Shown piece by piece: positions 11,629 to 23,417 of a DNA stretch of 64,000 bases (its first letter is position 1; each line of letters opens with the position of its first letter). The notes below the pieces were generated by a model. It was given only the letters and a program-made list of their open reading frames with translations. It had not been told where the DNA came from and made no database searches. The translations under genes were made by a program, and so were the position numbers. This DNA comes from Cyanodermella asteris (lineage: Eukaryota > Ascomycota > Lecanoromycetes > Ostropales > Stictidaceae), in contig UYJD01000004.1 of assembly GCA_900618795.1 (NCBI GenBank), positions 352,705 to 416,704 of the forward strand, read 5' to 3'.

Positions 11629-12229
11629 CTAGACCATGATCACTCTCATGGAATTATCTTCTGCAAAGTAGGACAAAGGAAAAGTCCCTGGGTACAGATG
11701 ATCCAACGGGAACTCGTTAAAGACCCTCCAGTTCTTTGTACCAGGCACGAGCACCGTGATTTTCCGGCCTTATTTCTCTCGCCGAGCTCTCACATCGAGA
11801 TCGGCCGTACCAAACACGATCCCATAGTAAAGTCGGGAATTCATGAGGAAGCAGTTGCCACACAAGAGCGACTTCACGCGGTTTACGCGCCGTACCCTTG
11901 GCTGCGACGTGTCGCCGAAGATCGTCGCCCAGAAGACGATCTTGAACGGTGCTTCGCGACAAATTTCAAGTATGATCGACGTCTCATTGTCGGATGACGG
12001 CTTTAAGAATATTCCCATGGACTTCACTTGGCAGCCGGAGGTCTTTGTGTATATGGAACCTTCGTTCTCGACCCCGCCGGACGACAACAGGGAGTAAGAC
12101 TTGGGTAGGCTAGTATCCTGTTCATAAACGAGAATGGAAACTGCTATTCCGTCGACAGCTGACGAACTCGATCGGAAGGGGTTCTAGCAGTCTGAATGGG
12201 CCAAAAGTCACCTTTGGGTTGTTTGCCAT
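11629..12229 (-). pseudogene. Unrecognised, apparently interrupted coding region
   Basis: Reading the minus strand from an ATG at 12229 (MANNPKVTFGPFRLLEPLP) and continuing across one change of frame gives a long protein-like sequence. It contains YEQDTSLPKSYSLLSSGG, EICREAPFKIVFWATIFGD, MNSRLYYGIVFGTADLDV and, after one in-frame stop, KITVLVPGTKNWRVFNEFPL and FPLSYFAEDNSMRVIMV. The alternating hydrophobic strands and the way sense continues past the stop in the same frame suggest a gene of roughly 200 codons with about two interruptions. A 60-nt in-phase intron could remove the stop, but its acceptor (AAG) is weak. I do not recognise the family. The opposite strand also has open frames here, so this is tentative. 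Confidence 0.4.
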
Positions 12230-13819
12230 CTCAGATCACGCACCAGGGGCCAGAGTGCACAGCCGCGTGACCCAGCCGAAGTGTGAGCGTCTCAAGCTAG
12301 ATAGCTCAACACAATCAGCTGACTTCATGCGCTAATGCCGATGCCAAAAGACTATCTATCTTGTTGAGCGAGTGCGTTTGTCAGGTTCCAGACGTTTGGG
12401 GGCCATGGGTCTGTGGCTGCTTTTTGATACCCAGTGTGTCATACCAGGGACAATGTAATTCAGCTCGGGTATGGTGCTATATCCGCAGAATTGTAGTAGT
12501 CGAAGGGAGAGGGCGTCCATGCTCAGGCACGAGCTCAGTCGTCTGATCATGCATCGCAGCGTGGCTGTTCAGTTGCAGAAATTCAATTTTCCGACACTGT
12601 TGTGCGGTGTAAAACTCCCTGTGCTGTCCTGTGGGGATTTTGGTGGGCATCTGACATGGCTGAGTCTGCATTCAAGCACCATAGCGAGTTCAAGAGATGG
12701 TGGAGTCCTGGTTGCTTGACTGAAAGATTAAGCATGTGCCCTTCAGCGCAGAGGGCTCCTGCGAAGCGGGCATCAGGTAGGTCAATCTAGACGGCAAGGC
12801 TCAAAACCGTTTAACTCATGGACACTCGTTGCATTCCAAGTTGGTTTTTGCAGTCGAAGTCAGCTGCAGTCACGAATGGCATGTAAAGATGGTTTGATGG
12901 CTGGTGCGGAGGCTCGGTGATCGACCCTCGGCAAGTGCGACGTCGGACAACCGTTCTGAGACAATATGATCTTTCGACGGAACAACATTGCCTATACGTA
13001 GGTCTTGCTACTGTAAAATTGCAACGGCCCAAGCCGAATTCTTCGTCCATTCGACAAAGTTTGTGACAGCCTCGAAGGCTTTGGTTGCTGCCGCTGTCCC
13101 GTTCAGATAAATGTGAGCACAAAACAGGCAACCTGCAACCCTAAATCTGCATATAGGTAAAGCACTTACCTAGGTATCACACTTCCCCGCGTAATGATCT
13201 TGATCCGGTGGCGCTCTCTGTGACAGAGAGATCAGGTACCAGCGCTAGTCTTCTGGTCCCGACCCTGATTGGATCAGTCCATCCCATTCAAGCTGAGCTC
13301 TTACCTGACTTCACAAGTAACGCAGATCATACCAGAATGTATGTGGGCGTCCGTTATTACTTCTGATCTTGAGCACCATCATGTGTGCATATAGCATTGC
13401 TTTCACCAGGTGACCTTTGCCGTCCCCACAGTGCCTATTTCGAAGCCGCAGTGTCGTCTTGTCACGAGCGTGCAAGGTTGGATTCATCCCTGAAGTCTCC
13501 GCTTCTTCCTGTCCAATAATCTCTCCTGACATGCCCTGAGAACTGAAAGTTCGGCAGCCGCACCGAACCTAATTGCAAGTCCCTTCGTTTCCCTGGAGAA
13601 CTGCGAGCCGATGGAGGACCTTCGAGCCGAGGATCAGGCATTGCTGCAACTCCAGGTATTGAGAATATCTGCAGAGAAAGGGTTGCGAATCTTGAACAAT
13701 GGAGAGACATAAATCTCGAGGCTAGCCTCTGGCCTTGAGGTGTACTTTCTGTCCATCAACCGTCTCACAGCATCTTGCAGTCAATCGTCATTCCGCCAAA
13801 TCTCAGCATCTCAGTCACC
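12230..13819. other. Long stretch without recognised gene
   Basis: Several short open frames on both strands, including a Cys-containing minus frame at 12811-13131, but none has a signal peptide, motif or splice-consistent extension I can support. The right end is the promoter of the small secreted protein; its leader contains CTCAGCATC-type repeats just before the ATG. Confidence 0.4.
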
Positions 13820-14280
13820 ATGAAGTTTTCCACCATCGCCTCCACCATCTTCTTTGCGGCTGTCGCCAGCGCCCAGTGCTTTGACGACTTTGACTGCTTC
13901 GCCAGCGGTGGACATTGCTCGAAGAGCGCCGGCGCTTTCCTTGGGTAGGTCATTGCTATGCTCCTGAATCCAGTCGCGGCCCTCGATGTCGTAGCTAATT
14001 CCTATTCTCACAGCACTTGTGCTTCCAGCACCGCCGGCGGTGCTTCCTCAACTACTACCGCACCTGATGCCACTCCGACCAGCGGCAGGATTTGCTTTGA
14101 TGACTGGGACTGCTTCTCTTTCCCTACATTTGGCAAGTGCATCAAGGGCTCTTCGTCCTTGACTGGGTAAGTTAAAGCGATACAATTGTCGACTCCAATA
14201 CAGATGCTGACTCAACTCTTTCTAGTTACTGCCAGGATCCCCCTGCTTCGGCCAAGAAGGCAAAACAGTTCGCTGCATAG
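13820..14280 (+). CDS. Small secreted protein with duplicated cysteine module
   Basis: Three exons (13820-13944, 14014-14166, 14226-14280) encode 110 residues. Introns of 69 and 59 nt have GTAGGT and GTAAGT donors, and CTAAT or pyrimidine-rich acceptors. MKFSTIASTIFFAAVASAQ is a signal peptide. The mature part holds two copies of a module: CFDDFDCFASGGHCSKSAGA then FLGTC, and CFDDWDCFSFPTFGKCIKGS then LTGYC. Each has the pattern C-x4-C-x6/7-C followed about 10 residues later by C. A Ser/Thr/Ala/Gly linker separates them. Both introns interrupt the same Gly codon (phase 2) just before the last cysteine, so the module seems to have arisen by exon duplication. Probable apoplastic, disulfide-bonded effector-like protein; function unknown. 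Confidence 0.85.
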
Positions 14281-14971
14281 AGAGTGGCGGGAAAAGTGTA
14301 TTCGTGAATGATGGACTTATGATCCAGTACCGCAAAGCGGCTTCCGCAAGGGCATACAGCAGAGACAGCAAATAGAAAACTGCGCAAACATATACGATAC
14401 CAGTCTCAGTTATTCTATGCTCGGGCTTTCACTGGTACCTTGCCAATGCTTGTGGCCCAACGGACTTGATAACTTCAACCAAGGTATCGGCAGCGCTTCA
14501 GAAAAGTCCAACTTGAGATGTCAAACCCAGTAGTGTGTGCATTTAGTGAGGTATTGCAAGCATGGAAGCGTGCCCCACTGTCCCTGCGATCGCTTGCTTG
14601 AACTTCGCTCGAGCGGTTTTGGCGTCAAGCTATGATCGTCCTCGCTGCATACATTATGACGGGTCAGTTTCAGAGCTGCTTAATTCATGACTGTACAATA
14701 TCAATGATTGCGGAGTAGAAGACAAGGCCGTGAAAAGGCAGATGTGAGAGAGGTGGTCAAAAGTCCGGTGTCGGGCCCGGATATTTTCGACGTCACCGAA
14801 GCACCCGAAGCAAGCCCACGTTTTTTTCCCCACCAATAGCAGACGAGCGGTTCAATGAGTCAGGTTTGAAGCTTCTTGATTTTCAGACGCATTCGTGAAA
14901 CTAATTTCAAGATAAACGATTGCACACACTTTCAATCGCATGATTGCGACTCCCTGAGAGAAAATACCACA
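14281..14971. other. HIS4 upstream region
   Basis: No gene recognised. It contains the 3' flank of the secreted protein gene and the HIS4 promoter, with a CCAAT box at 14833-14837 and a general-control site described separately. Confidence 0.5.
14856..14862 (+). promoter_or_regulatory. Gcn4/CpcA-type general amino-acid control site
   Basis: TGAGTCA is an exact match to the palindromic TGA(C/G)TCA element bound by the bZIP activator Gcn4 (CpcA/Cpc1 in moulds). It lies 110 bp before the HIS4 ATG with a CCAAT box about 20 bp further upstream. HIS4 is a classical target, so the position supports a working site. Confidence 0.75.
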
Positions 14972-17694
14972 ATGGCCCCGCGTTTTCTCATCTCGGCCGA
15001 TTCAGGCCCGCAGCAGTCTAATGCATCCTTCGACTTCAAGACCATTTCCTACTTTGGCAATGTGTATACCGCGGCCACAAGCTCAAACAAGGATACCGTC
15101 CTGCAGTTCGTCAAGTCGAACTTACGACAAGCTGAGTTCTTCGTCGATTTCACCGAGCTGCAGGATGACCTTGATACTATTATATCGATCCTCAACCACG
15201 GTGCTGCAAAGGCTTTTATCACGTTGCAGCAACTCAAGACCATCATATCCAAAGGACTAGTCGAGGATTTGAGTAGGTTGGTGTTGTCAGTGGAGCTAAC
15301 AAGCTACGGGTCCGACGCTGAAGCTGCGGCTACCAAGCTGACGAATGAGGTGCAACACGCTGCGCAAACGACTGTAATCTCGTTGCACCTCAGAGACGTC
15401 GCAGACCCGAAGGTTCTGGACGGAGTTTCACTGGCGCGGAGGACACAACCCAAGTCCTTCCCTTCCGAAATCTTTGTTTCACTCGTCGACAACAATGACA
15501 GCATTTATCGAGATGCCGTCAGCAGGAACTTTGCCCCTATCGTCCCCTCGGCACTGCTCACCACCGACCCAAGAAAAGACACCGACCGAATGTCAGCCCA
15601 TGTATTGCTCACAAACCTTCTTGTCTCGGATAGGCAAGATGGCCTGTTTACAACTGTAGTGACGGACGAGAGAGGCACATGCCTCGGTGTTGTCTACAGC
15701 AACGCGGAGAGCATACAAGAAGCAATCAAAACCGGCAAGGGCGTCTACCACAGCAGAAAGCGAGGATTATGGCGGAAGGGTGAATCAAGTGGCGATACAC
15801 AAGACCTCGTACGCCTCGATGTCGATTGCGATTCGGATGTCTTGCACTTTGTTGTCCGTCAGAATGGAGACGGTTTCTGTCATTTGAAGACAGCAACCTG
15901 CTTTGGACAGTACGGTGGACTGTCAAGGCTCGAGAAGACTCTTGAAGCCCGCAAGCAGTCAGCACCTGCCGGTTCGTACACTGCTCGACTGTTTTCAGAC
16001 GACAAGCTGTTACGTGCAAAGATTTTGGAGGAGGCCGAGGAGCTTACACAAGCCAACACGAAGGAGGAGATCGCTGCGGAAGCTGCAGACCTGTTCTATT
16101 TTGCACTGACAAAGTGCATACGAGACGGGGTCAGCATCGCTGATATTGAAGCAAACTTGGATCTCAAGAACAAGAAGGTCGTCCGCAGAAAGGGCGACGC
16201 AAAGCCCCAATTCGCAGAAAAGGTCGGTCTCAACGGAACAGCAAACGGCGCGCCAAGCCAAGAAACGATCAAAGAATCCGCCTCAATACCAAAGGCAAAA
16301 GACGATCCAGCTGGCTTGAAAGATGGTCAAATCCGAATGCGACGATTACGAACCAGCGATGAAAAGCCTGAAACCATCCAGAAAGCCCTCCAGCGGCCTT
16401 CTCAACGCGCCACCGAGCAGATTTTCGGCATCGCCCGGCCCATCATTGATGAGGTCCGCACCAAAGGTGACGCGGCTGTCATCTCATACACCCAGAAATT
16501 CGAGAAAGTCGCATCTCTCAAGTCTCCAGTTCTGAAAGCGCCGTTCCCGCCTGAGCTCATGCAGTTGGATGAGAAGACGGTCTCCGCCATTGATGTCGCC
16601 TTCAACAACATCCGCACCTTCCATGCCGCTCAGGCTGAGAAAGGACCACTCAAGATTGAGACGATGCCTGGCGTCCAATGTCAACGCCATGTCCGACCCA
16701 TCTCCTCCGTCGGTCTGTACGTCCCTGGTGGTACAGCCGTCTTGCCCTCTACCGCTCTCATGCTTGGTGTCCCGGCCATGGTGGCTGGCTGCGAAACAAT
16801 CGTTCTCGCCTCACCACCGCGACAGGACGGCACACCAACGCCCGAAGTCGTCTATGCTGCTCACAAGGTTGGCGCCACTGCCATTGTCCTCGCCGGCGGG
16901 GCGCAGGCCATTGCAGCGCTGGCATACGGTACCGAGAGCATACCCAAGGTCGATAAGATTCTTGGTCCTGGCAACGCCTTCGTCACTGCCGCGAAGATGC
17001 TCGTCAGTAACGATACAAACGCGCAAGTCGCCATTGACATGCCTGCGGGTCCTTCAGAGGTCCTGGTCATTGCAGACGAGACTGCGAACCCAGCTTTCGT
17101 GGCTGCCGATCTCCTCAGCCAGGCGGAGCACGGTCCAGACAGCCAGGTGGTTTTGATTGCCATTGGTCTGGATGAAGAGAAGCTGAAGGGTATCGAAGCC
17201 GAGGTCCACAGACAAGCGATGGCTTTGCCGCGCGTGGACATTGTCAGAGGCGCCATCGAGCACAGCGTCACGTTTGCAGTCAGCAGTCGGGAAGAAGCCA
17301 TGAAACTCAGCAACGACTACGCGCCAGAGCATCTGATCTTGCAGGTCAAGGATGCTGAACAGCTGGTTCCAGCCGTGAAGAACGCAGGCAGCATCTTCAT
17401 CGGCGAGTGGACGCCGGAGAGTGTTGGAGACTACGCTGCTGGCGTTAATCACAGTCTACGTAAGTGTAAAAGTCTCACCCGCTCATGTTCCTTCGCTAAC
17501 ATGCAACAGCCACCTACGGATACGCGCGCCAGTACTCTGGAGTCAGTTTGTCCAGCTTCATCAAGCACATCACAGCCTCGCACCTGTCGAAGCAGGGATT
17601 GGAAAATGTCGGGACAGCGGTCATGCAGCTTGCAAAGGTGGAGAAGCTCGAGGCACACAGGAGAGCGGTCAGCATCAGACTGGGTCACGATTAA
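14972..17694 (+). CDS. HIS4: Trifunctional histidine biosynthesis protein
   Basis: Cytosolic enzyme of 890 residues catalysing steps 2, 3 and the last two steps of histidine synthesis. Two exons, 14972-17459 and 17510-17694, are separated by a 50-nt intron (GTAAGT, CGCTAAC branch). The N-terminal part is poorly conserved. The phosphoribosyl-AMP cyclohydrolase (about 215-330) shows [12 protein letters not shown] and [11 protein letters not shown]. The phosphoribosyl-ATP pyrophosphohydrolase (about 335-410) shows [12 protein letters not shown] and [10 protein letters not shown]. Histidinol dehydrogenase (about 453-885) shows [24 protein letters not shown] and NDYAPEHL. The intron falls inside GVNHSL/PTYGYAR next to the conserved His. 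I start at the ATG of MAPRFLIS rather than the in-frame upstream extension. A Gcn4-type site precedes it. Confidence 0.97.
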
Positions 17695-19295
17695 AACATA
17701 GATTTGAAGTAGACATGTGCAATGCATATCAAATGTTAGCGATCGATGAAAAGTTCTTGTGCCAGAATTAGTAGTCCTGAATCGTGGGCAAGAGCTCAGG
17801 AGCCCCCGACCAACCGTGGTTGACGATCCGACCGTAGGGCGCCGTTTTCACTGATCGCACGACATTTTCTCTCACCGGGGATGATATTAGATTCAGGACC
17901 CACGAACTGATCTGTAGGGACCTCGTGACTTTGCAGACTAGCTGCTCAACGACGAGGCGCCGGCGGAAGTGCAAGGCCAGCACCCGGACAACTCACCCGA
18001 AGGGATGAGAAGTCCTATCTATCGGAACGGATCAGCAATCACCAAATCGACCTTCATCACATCCTCCGAGCGAAATCGCATCAAACCCCCCCCACCCTTC
18101 TTGAAAACAAATCCGAGTCTCAACCACCAACAAGCTCACAAAACCAACCGAATTTCCAGCCCATGAGACCAGATCCCAGACAAAAACACGAATCGCAAAG
18201 TTTCTGTATCCATGTGCCCCAAAAATCAGAATGTCGATCACACCCCCTCTCCCGAATTACCAGACCAGACCAGAAGTAGAAACCCGACAGTCCAAACGGA
18301 GGAACCGCAAGGGGTAATTATTGTTGGAGTAAAAGAAGGGGGAAAGTACATGTGGGGTGCAGAATCGATGATATCAGTGTTTGAAACCCCAAGCTAAGAA
18401 CCCGGGCTGTGTTCCCCGCCGCGTGTTGAAAGCTGCGGGGAAGCCTGCTCCTGCAATGGAACTGCGCCGGTCTGGTGCCGGGTCTTTTGGGATTACCCGG
18501 CGAGGGGAGAGTGAGGATGTTGGGGATGGATCGGACAGAAAACTTTGCGAGGTAGGGAGGGTGGGGTTCAGGAGTGGTTGGGACATGTTGCGGGTATGGA
18601 ACAGTAGAGCGAGTTTTGCTTGGGATACAGGTGATTTGGCCGTTGCAGAATAGGTTGGCGCTGAGATGTGCGGAACGAGGGGGGGGGGATACGAACTGTT
18701 GGACCAAACCTGGTCGTTGGTGTCGCTCGGGGCGCGGATGGTCGCCAGAAGGCAACGTCGTCGGGAGTCGATTGAGTAGAAGGGAAGAAAAAGAGATAGG
18801 AAGGACGCATGGGGGAAGAAGGACGGAAAGGACAAGATATTTAAGCTTGGGGGCACAGATCACAGCAAAATTTCTTGGCCGGATCAAGGTGTGTGAGTCA
18901 GGACGGCCCACCGAATCAGCGGGCAGTCTTGGTTGAGAATCACTTCCACCAAGCTCACAGGGACAGTAGAGGCTTTCAGCGGGGTTGCAAGAGAAATGAG
19001 CATTGGGAAAGAAGGCTTGAACATTGCGCTAAACAGTCATGCTCGCAAGAGCCTCATTGAGGGCCGGACACCAGATGTTGGAGCAATATCAAGACAACCA
19101 GGTGAGGTTGGGCTGGAAGTTGGTCAGAGCCGGGCGAGAGCTCCGCCTCAGATTTGATGAGCAGCTCCTCCGTGCCCGAGAAAGCTGGAAGCTTGATCGG
19201 TGCCTAGTTTCAATGGAGAGGCACGTTCGGTGGGCCAGCTACGTGAGCCCACTGTCCCCAATATCAAAGCCGAATTGTCTTGAGTAGTGTCATCC
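17695..19295. other. Intergenic region between HIS4 and amidase 3' ends
   Basis: HIS4 and the amidase converge here. The centre (about 18100-18900) is purine/pyrimidine-skewed with C- and G-rich runs and open frames in all phases that look like composition effects. No gene supported. Confidence 0.4.
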
Positions 19296-21140
19296 CTAGT
19301 CAAGGTCTTCGAGCTCAAGCAGTGTGTACTGCTTCCCCTGCTTCGCCAAAGCGCCCTCAACCCTGACCATGTAAGACAAGACCTTCTCTTCTTCGAGTCT
19401 CTTCCCGACAACCTGAACAGCCACTGGCAGCCCATGCATCTTTTCAGCATCGTAAAGCTTCATCGCACCTTGAGCAACGCCATTGAGACCCCGCAAGCTG
19501 AAACCCTTCGGCAATGCGTCTTTCGATCGATCCACATGCGTAACGGGAATGATGCCGGCAGTGTAGTCCAGGAGGTTCCACATGAAGGTATAGTTGCAGC
19601 TGCTGACTGCATCGTGCATACCGTCGTGGGGAACAGCAGGTGTAGCGTTTGGAGGACATAAGATGAAATCGACCTTTGCCTCATCCTTCCACCATGCGTA
19701 CCAGCGTGCACGGTATACCTCCCGCTTAGCTACCCACGACCAATGCTGTGCAGCAGTCTTTGGGTACCAGTGTTCAAGCAATCCGGCCCATATGGCATCG
19801 CCCTTGATGTAGCGGACGTACAAGTAGTGAAGGTACTTGAGCCAACGTGGCAGATTCATGTAGCGACGCATCACTTTCGCTCCTGGATCGTCCCATTCGC
19901 CAGTGCGATAGAAGGAGCGAAAGGTCTCGGTACCGTCTGAGATGAGCAGTTGAGATGCAATGACCAGTGCTTCGTAGGGACTAGGAGGGCTCAGGTCGAC
20001 TATGTCATGACCTTCTGCCCGCAGAGCGGTAATGGTCTCCTCCAGTGCCCGTGCAACCGCAGGACTGGGGTCAACAACTCCATCTGTGCGCATCACACCG
20101 ATCTTGAGAGTCGATTTATTGCTCGCCGCCTCCTCGTTTTCGGCTCTCCACGCGATGGGATGTACAGTGTGATCGTAATTCCACGGCTTCATACCGACTA
20201 TGCTGCGAGTAAAGTAGACCAAGTCAGGGAGAGTGCGAGTCATGGGACTGAACACGCTAGCAACACCTTCTTGGCCGGGCATACTTGTATTGTTGCCCAT
20301 CTTAGGCCATCTTCCGGTCGAACAACGCAAGCTATAACATCCACTGAAATGTGCTGGTGCACGCACCGAGCCGGCGACGTCACTGCCGATTCCGATGCGA
20401 CTCCCACCACCAGCGAGTAAGGCACCTTCACCGCCTGTCGAGCCACCGGGTGAGTATTTTGTGTTATGCGGGTTAGAGCAGCGACCCCAGACATCGTTGG
20501 TGGACTCGAAGGATAACAGACTGATAGGAAGGGCAGTCTTGACAAATGGCACAGCACCGGCGTCCTTGAACAGCTTCACCATAGGACCATCCTCGGTGTA
20601 GCGCTGGAAACAGTTTGCCGAGAAGCCAACGGAGACATCGTAGTCTTTGACGGCTATGGAATCTTTGAGGGAGATGGGGATACCCGCCAGCGGGCCTTTG
20701 AGGTTGACCTCGTTCTCGGCCCACATCTTGGCATCGTCAAACATAATCTCAGTCAAGCAATTGGTGCGCTTGTGCACCTTCAGGGCGGCTTTACCGTAGG
20801 CGGCAAGGATAGAACGCGGAGCAATGGCATGTTTGTGGACTTCCGAGACCAGCTCAGCTACGGATTTGGAGAGAATGGCCTTGTCTTCGGGAGTGATGGG
20901 ACCGGCGAACTCGGGAGAGCAGTTGTCGATCCGCTGCTGACGTTCTGCTTGCTTTTGAGAGCTAGCAAGCGTCAGTTACGAGTTTGATATGAAATTCACA
21001 CAAGGTTCCATGGTTACGAGCAAGGTTGTTCGCAGATTGGCCGATATCCAGTTTCGTAACGGCGTTGATATGAAGGTGAAACAGACATGGATGACTTACC
21101 AGATTCGCCAGTGTTGAATGTAATCAAAGGGCGGAAACAT
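19296..21140 (-). CDS. Amidase-signature hydrolase (acetamidase/FAAH-like)
   Basis: Amidase-signature family enzyme of 568 residues that hydrolyses C-N amide bonds. Exon 1 (21140-21100) gives MFPPFDYIQHWRI; a 138-nt intron with a GTAAGT donor and AACTGAC branch leads to exon 2 (20961-19296). Phases agree. The Ser-cisSer-Lys triad is visible: Lys in GIPISLKDSIAV, the cis-Ser in KYSPGGSTGGEGAL and the nucleophile in GSDVAGSVRAPA. The Gly/Ser-rich signature continues with FSGCYSLRCSTGRWPKMG. Length and order match fungal acetamidases (AmdS-like) and fatty-acid-amide hydrolase relatives, and I cannot separate these two. GATA sites cluster upstream, as in nitrogen-regulated amidases. It converges with HIS4 and is divergent from the F-box-like gene. 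Confidence 0.92.
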
Positions 21141-22606
21141 TGTGATATACGAGACCTTGACAGAGGGAGATTTGGGGCCCTACATGAGCTTAATAGCCAA
21201 TATCCAAATAGGAGCAGGCCAGAAGCTGTTATCTGAGGGGGTTGGTATACAGCTTGGAGCTGTCGGCGGCTGGAAGCGGCAATGGCGGCACCAATCAGCG
21301 GCTGATTATCTTATCAGGCTACACCTACCGTTTCGGGCAACCATTTTCGCGTCACGCCAGCCTGATTTGGAGTCTCTGTGTAGACATATAGTAAGGGGGA
21401 CTCGGATGCTTTTCGGCGAACAGACCTTGGAGATTGAACATGTAGCTTCGCCCCGTATCGCCGCCAACCGCAAGATGGGCCCAATCAGCCGAGGATGAGC
21501 TTACAACGAATGTTGCGACGTGGTGAATAGAATGGATGCAGATGGACAACACGACTGGGTGGAAAATTGCCAGCGCACACCTCAGCGGCTAACCGTTAAA
21601 GTCTGACCGCTGAATGGATGACTTGGCTGTTTGCTCATGCCGACAGTCGACAGTCGACATGGCATTGTTTGACGGAAGACGAGAGGGACTCGAAGCTCCA
21701 CGTTCATAGCTGGTCGCAGACGCCGCCTGCAAGCGCAAGCCGGGCCTCGCAGCGCCATCTGGAGTTCAATGTCTCAGGCTTGCAAATGAAGTCGATGGAT
21801 GGATTGACTTAAAGAGACACATCTGAGACTATGCACCACCACCACAACCTCGTCGCACAAGTCTTTGCATGAGCGACCGCCTCGATGCCTCACTCTCTTC
21901 CGGCCACACAACCAAATATGCGACGCCTGATCGGGCACAATGGGGACACTTCGCAATCTCGCAGCTCGGAATTGGTCGGCAGATCCTGGTACTTTTCCCC
22001 TCCCACCTGATACCTCATCATCGCTGTCACCATGTATCGGACTGTTTTCTGACCATGATCCTGCAAGACTTAGCAATGTTCTTCTGCATCCTCCCCGCCT
22101 GCCGGTCTGCTGGTCGATCTCCAGCCTCACCGTGATCAGAGCGCATCTCTGCTCGAGACCCTAAACATGTAGCCACTGCATCCGCTTCTTCCCCTGCATG
22201 TTTCCACACGGCCCCAATTCTCTGCATGTCTCGCTTCGAAATGGAACTCGCTGCATCACTGCCTAGTCTGATCACGAATCCTTGAGATTGGCCGGCCGAT
22301 TCACGCCTCGTTTGAGCTATGAATGCCCGTAGCCCCCGGCTCTTCACCGAGCGTAAGGATAACACCTTTTGTTCATGGCCGGGCATCTGCCAGTCCGACA
22401 TGTTTTCCCCAGGCGGTCTTTGCTCGTACGAGCTCGATATCGCTCAACGCATCTTCAGACTGTCGTCCAGCCGGCCAGGCTCGTGCTACACCAACGCCAA
22501 AACAACACCTGCAAGCTGTTACCGCCATGAAAATGAGAAGCCAGGGAGCCGAAGCTCAACAAGTTGCAAGGCAGGATCATTTCATCCTCCGACCGAGCCT
22601 GATCCT
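21141..22606. other. Divergent promoter region of amidase and F-box-like genes
   Basis: Intergenic. GATA elements near the amidase start are listed separately. CGACAGTCGACAGTCGACAT near 21650 is a short tandem repeat. An upstream in-frame ATG at 22319 would extend the next gene by 96 residues of unconvincing sequence. Confidence 0.45.
21229..21316 (-). promoter_or_regulatory. Cluster of GATA (AreA/Nit2-type) sites
   Basis: On the amidase sense strand there is AGATAA at 21234-21229 and an adjoining pair TGATAA/AGATAA at 21316-21306. These fit the HGATAR consensus of the fungal nitrogen activator AreA/Nit2 and lie about 90-175 bp before the amidase ATG. Paired or closely spaced sites are typical of working AreA targets. 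Regulation is inferred. Confidence 0.55.
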
Positions 22607-23410
22607 ATGATCAAGCTGCTGCTCAGATTTCGCAGCCTTCCTTCCGAGCTGGTATTCAAGATCGCTGACAACGTTGTGTGGGAGGCCACTGCAACGCTCT
22701 ACACCGGCTGCAGGGCTTGTCGATGGCAAGATTGGTCACATTGCAGCTGCCGCCATTGGCAGAAGACGTTCTGTGTTCTAGCCACGCTCGACAATTCTCT
22801 CGGTCGGTACGTTCGACAAAAGGGCAAAGAGCTAGCAAGAAGTTGGGGCTACTCTCCCGTCGATGCCTGTGGGCCATATGCTGCAGGCTACCGCTTCTCG
22901 GGGGAAATCATCGGAGGCCTACGCATGGGCGATTTTCTTTTCGTTGATGAACAGCTCACTGCTCTACCAGAGCCGGAACCTGGCTACGAGGTCCTCACCG
23001 CCCCGGAAATACCAGTGGACCCGGTCTATTGGGTGCCGAGCAAAGATCAAAAGCTTGGCGGTATCTCGGTAGCCACCAAAGCTTGCCAACAGCCGACGGT
23101 CGGCTTCACAGATCCCGACTGCTTCCATACAACAATTTCGACGCTGCCCATGGGCCCCATAACCAAGGATTCGAAGCGATCGTCAACTAGCTCCAAGCGT
23201 TTCTCGTTCTTGTCCCTGAAACCTTCTGCAAAGACAATGTTCGAGATGGTTTCTGCCAACGCCAGCAAACTCAAACGTCAGAGCTTCATGTCCGTCAGCA
23301 GCAACACGAGTCTTCTCTATAAACGAGGAAGCCGTCGCAGCAGCGCATACACCGGTTCCAGTATGGAGAGCCCCACCATGTCTGTTTTCGAGAAGGAAAT
23401 GTATACGTGA
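22607..23410 (+). CDS. F-box-like fungal protein
   Basis: Open frame of about 267 residues if started at MIKLLLRFRSLPSEL; the frame is open back to 22319. LPSELVFKIADNVVWEATAT resembles the first helices of an F-box (Leu-Pro-x-Glu-Leu), though it is too degenerate to be sure. A Cys/Trp-rich stretch follows (CRACRWQDWSHCSCRHWQK), a possible small metal-binding knuckle. The C-terminal third is Ser/Lys-rich and looks disordered (SKRFSFLSLKPSAKTM). Not otherwise recognised. Its stop codon is only 7 bp from the stop of the convergent BTB/T1-like gene, so the transcripts must overlap. If the F-box is real it would be an SCF ubiquitin-ligase adaptor. Confidence 0.6.
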   Translation: MIKLLLRFRSLPSELVFKIADNVVWEATATLYTGCRACRWQDWSHCSCRHWQKTFCVLATLDNSLGRYVRQKGKELARSWGYSPVDACGPYAAGYRFSGEIIGGLRMGDFLFVDEQLTALPEPEPGYEVLTAPEIPVDPVYWVPSKDQKLGGISVATKACQQPTVGFTDPDCFHTTISTLPMGPITKDSKRSSTSSKRFSFLSLKPSAKTMFEMVSANASKLKRQSFMSVSSNTSLLYKRGSRRSSAYTGSSMESPTMSVFEKEMYT

Positions 23411-23417
23411 CGATCAA

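Noticed and set aside
18318-18911. 197-codon minus-strand frame between HIS4 and amidase
   Set aside because: Pro/Ser/Leu-rich in all frames because of C/T-rich DNA; no start context or domain.
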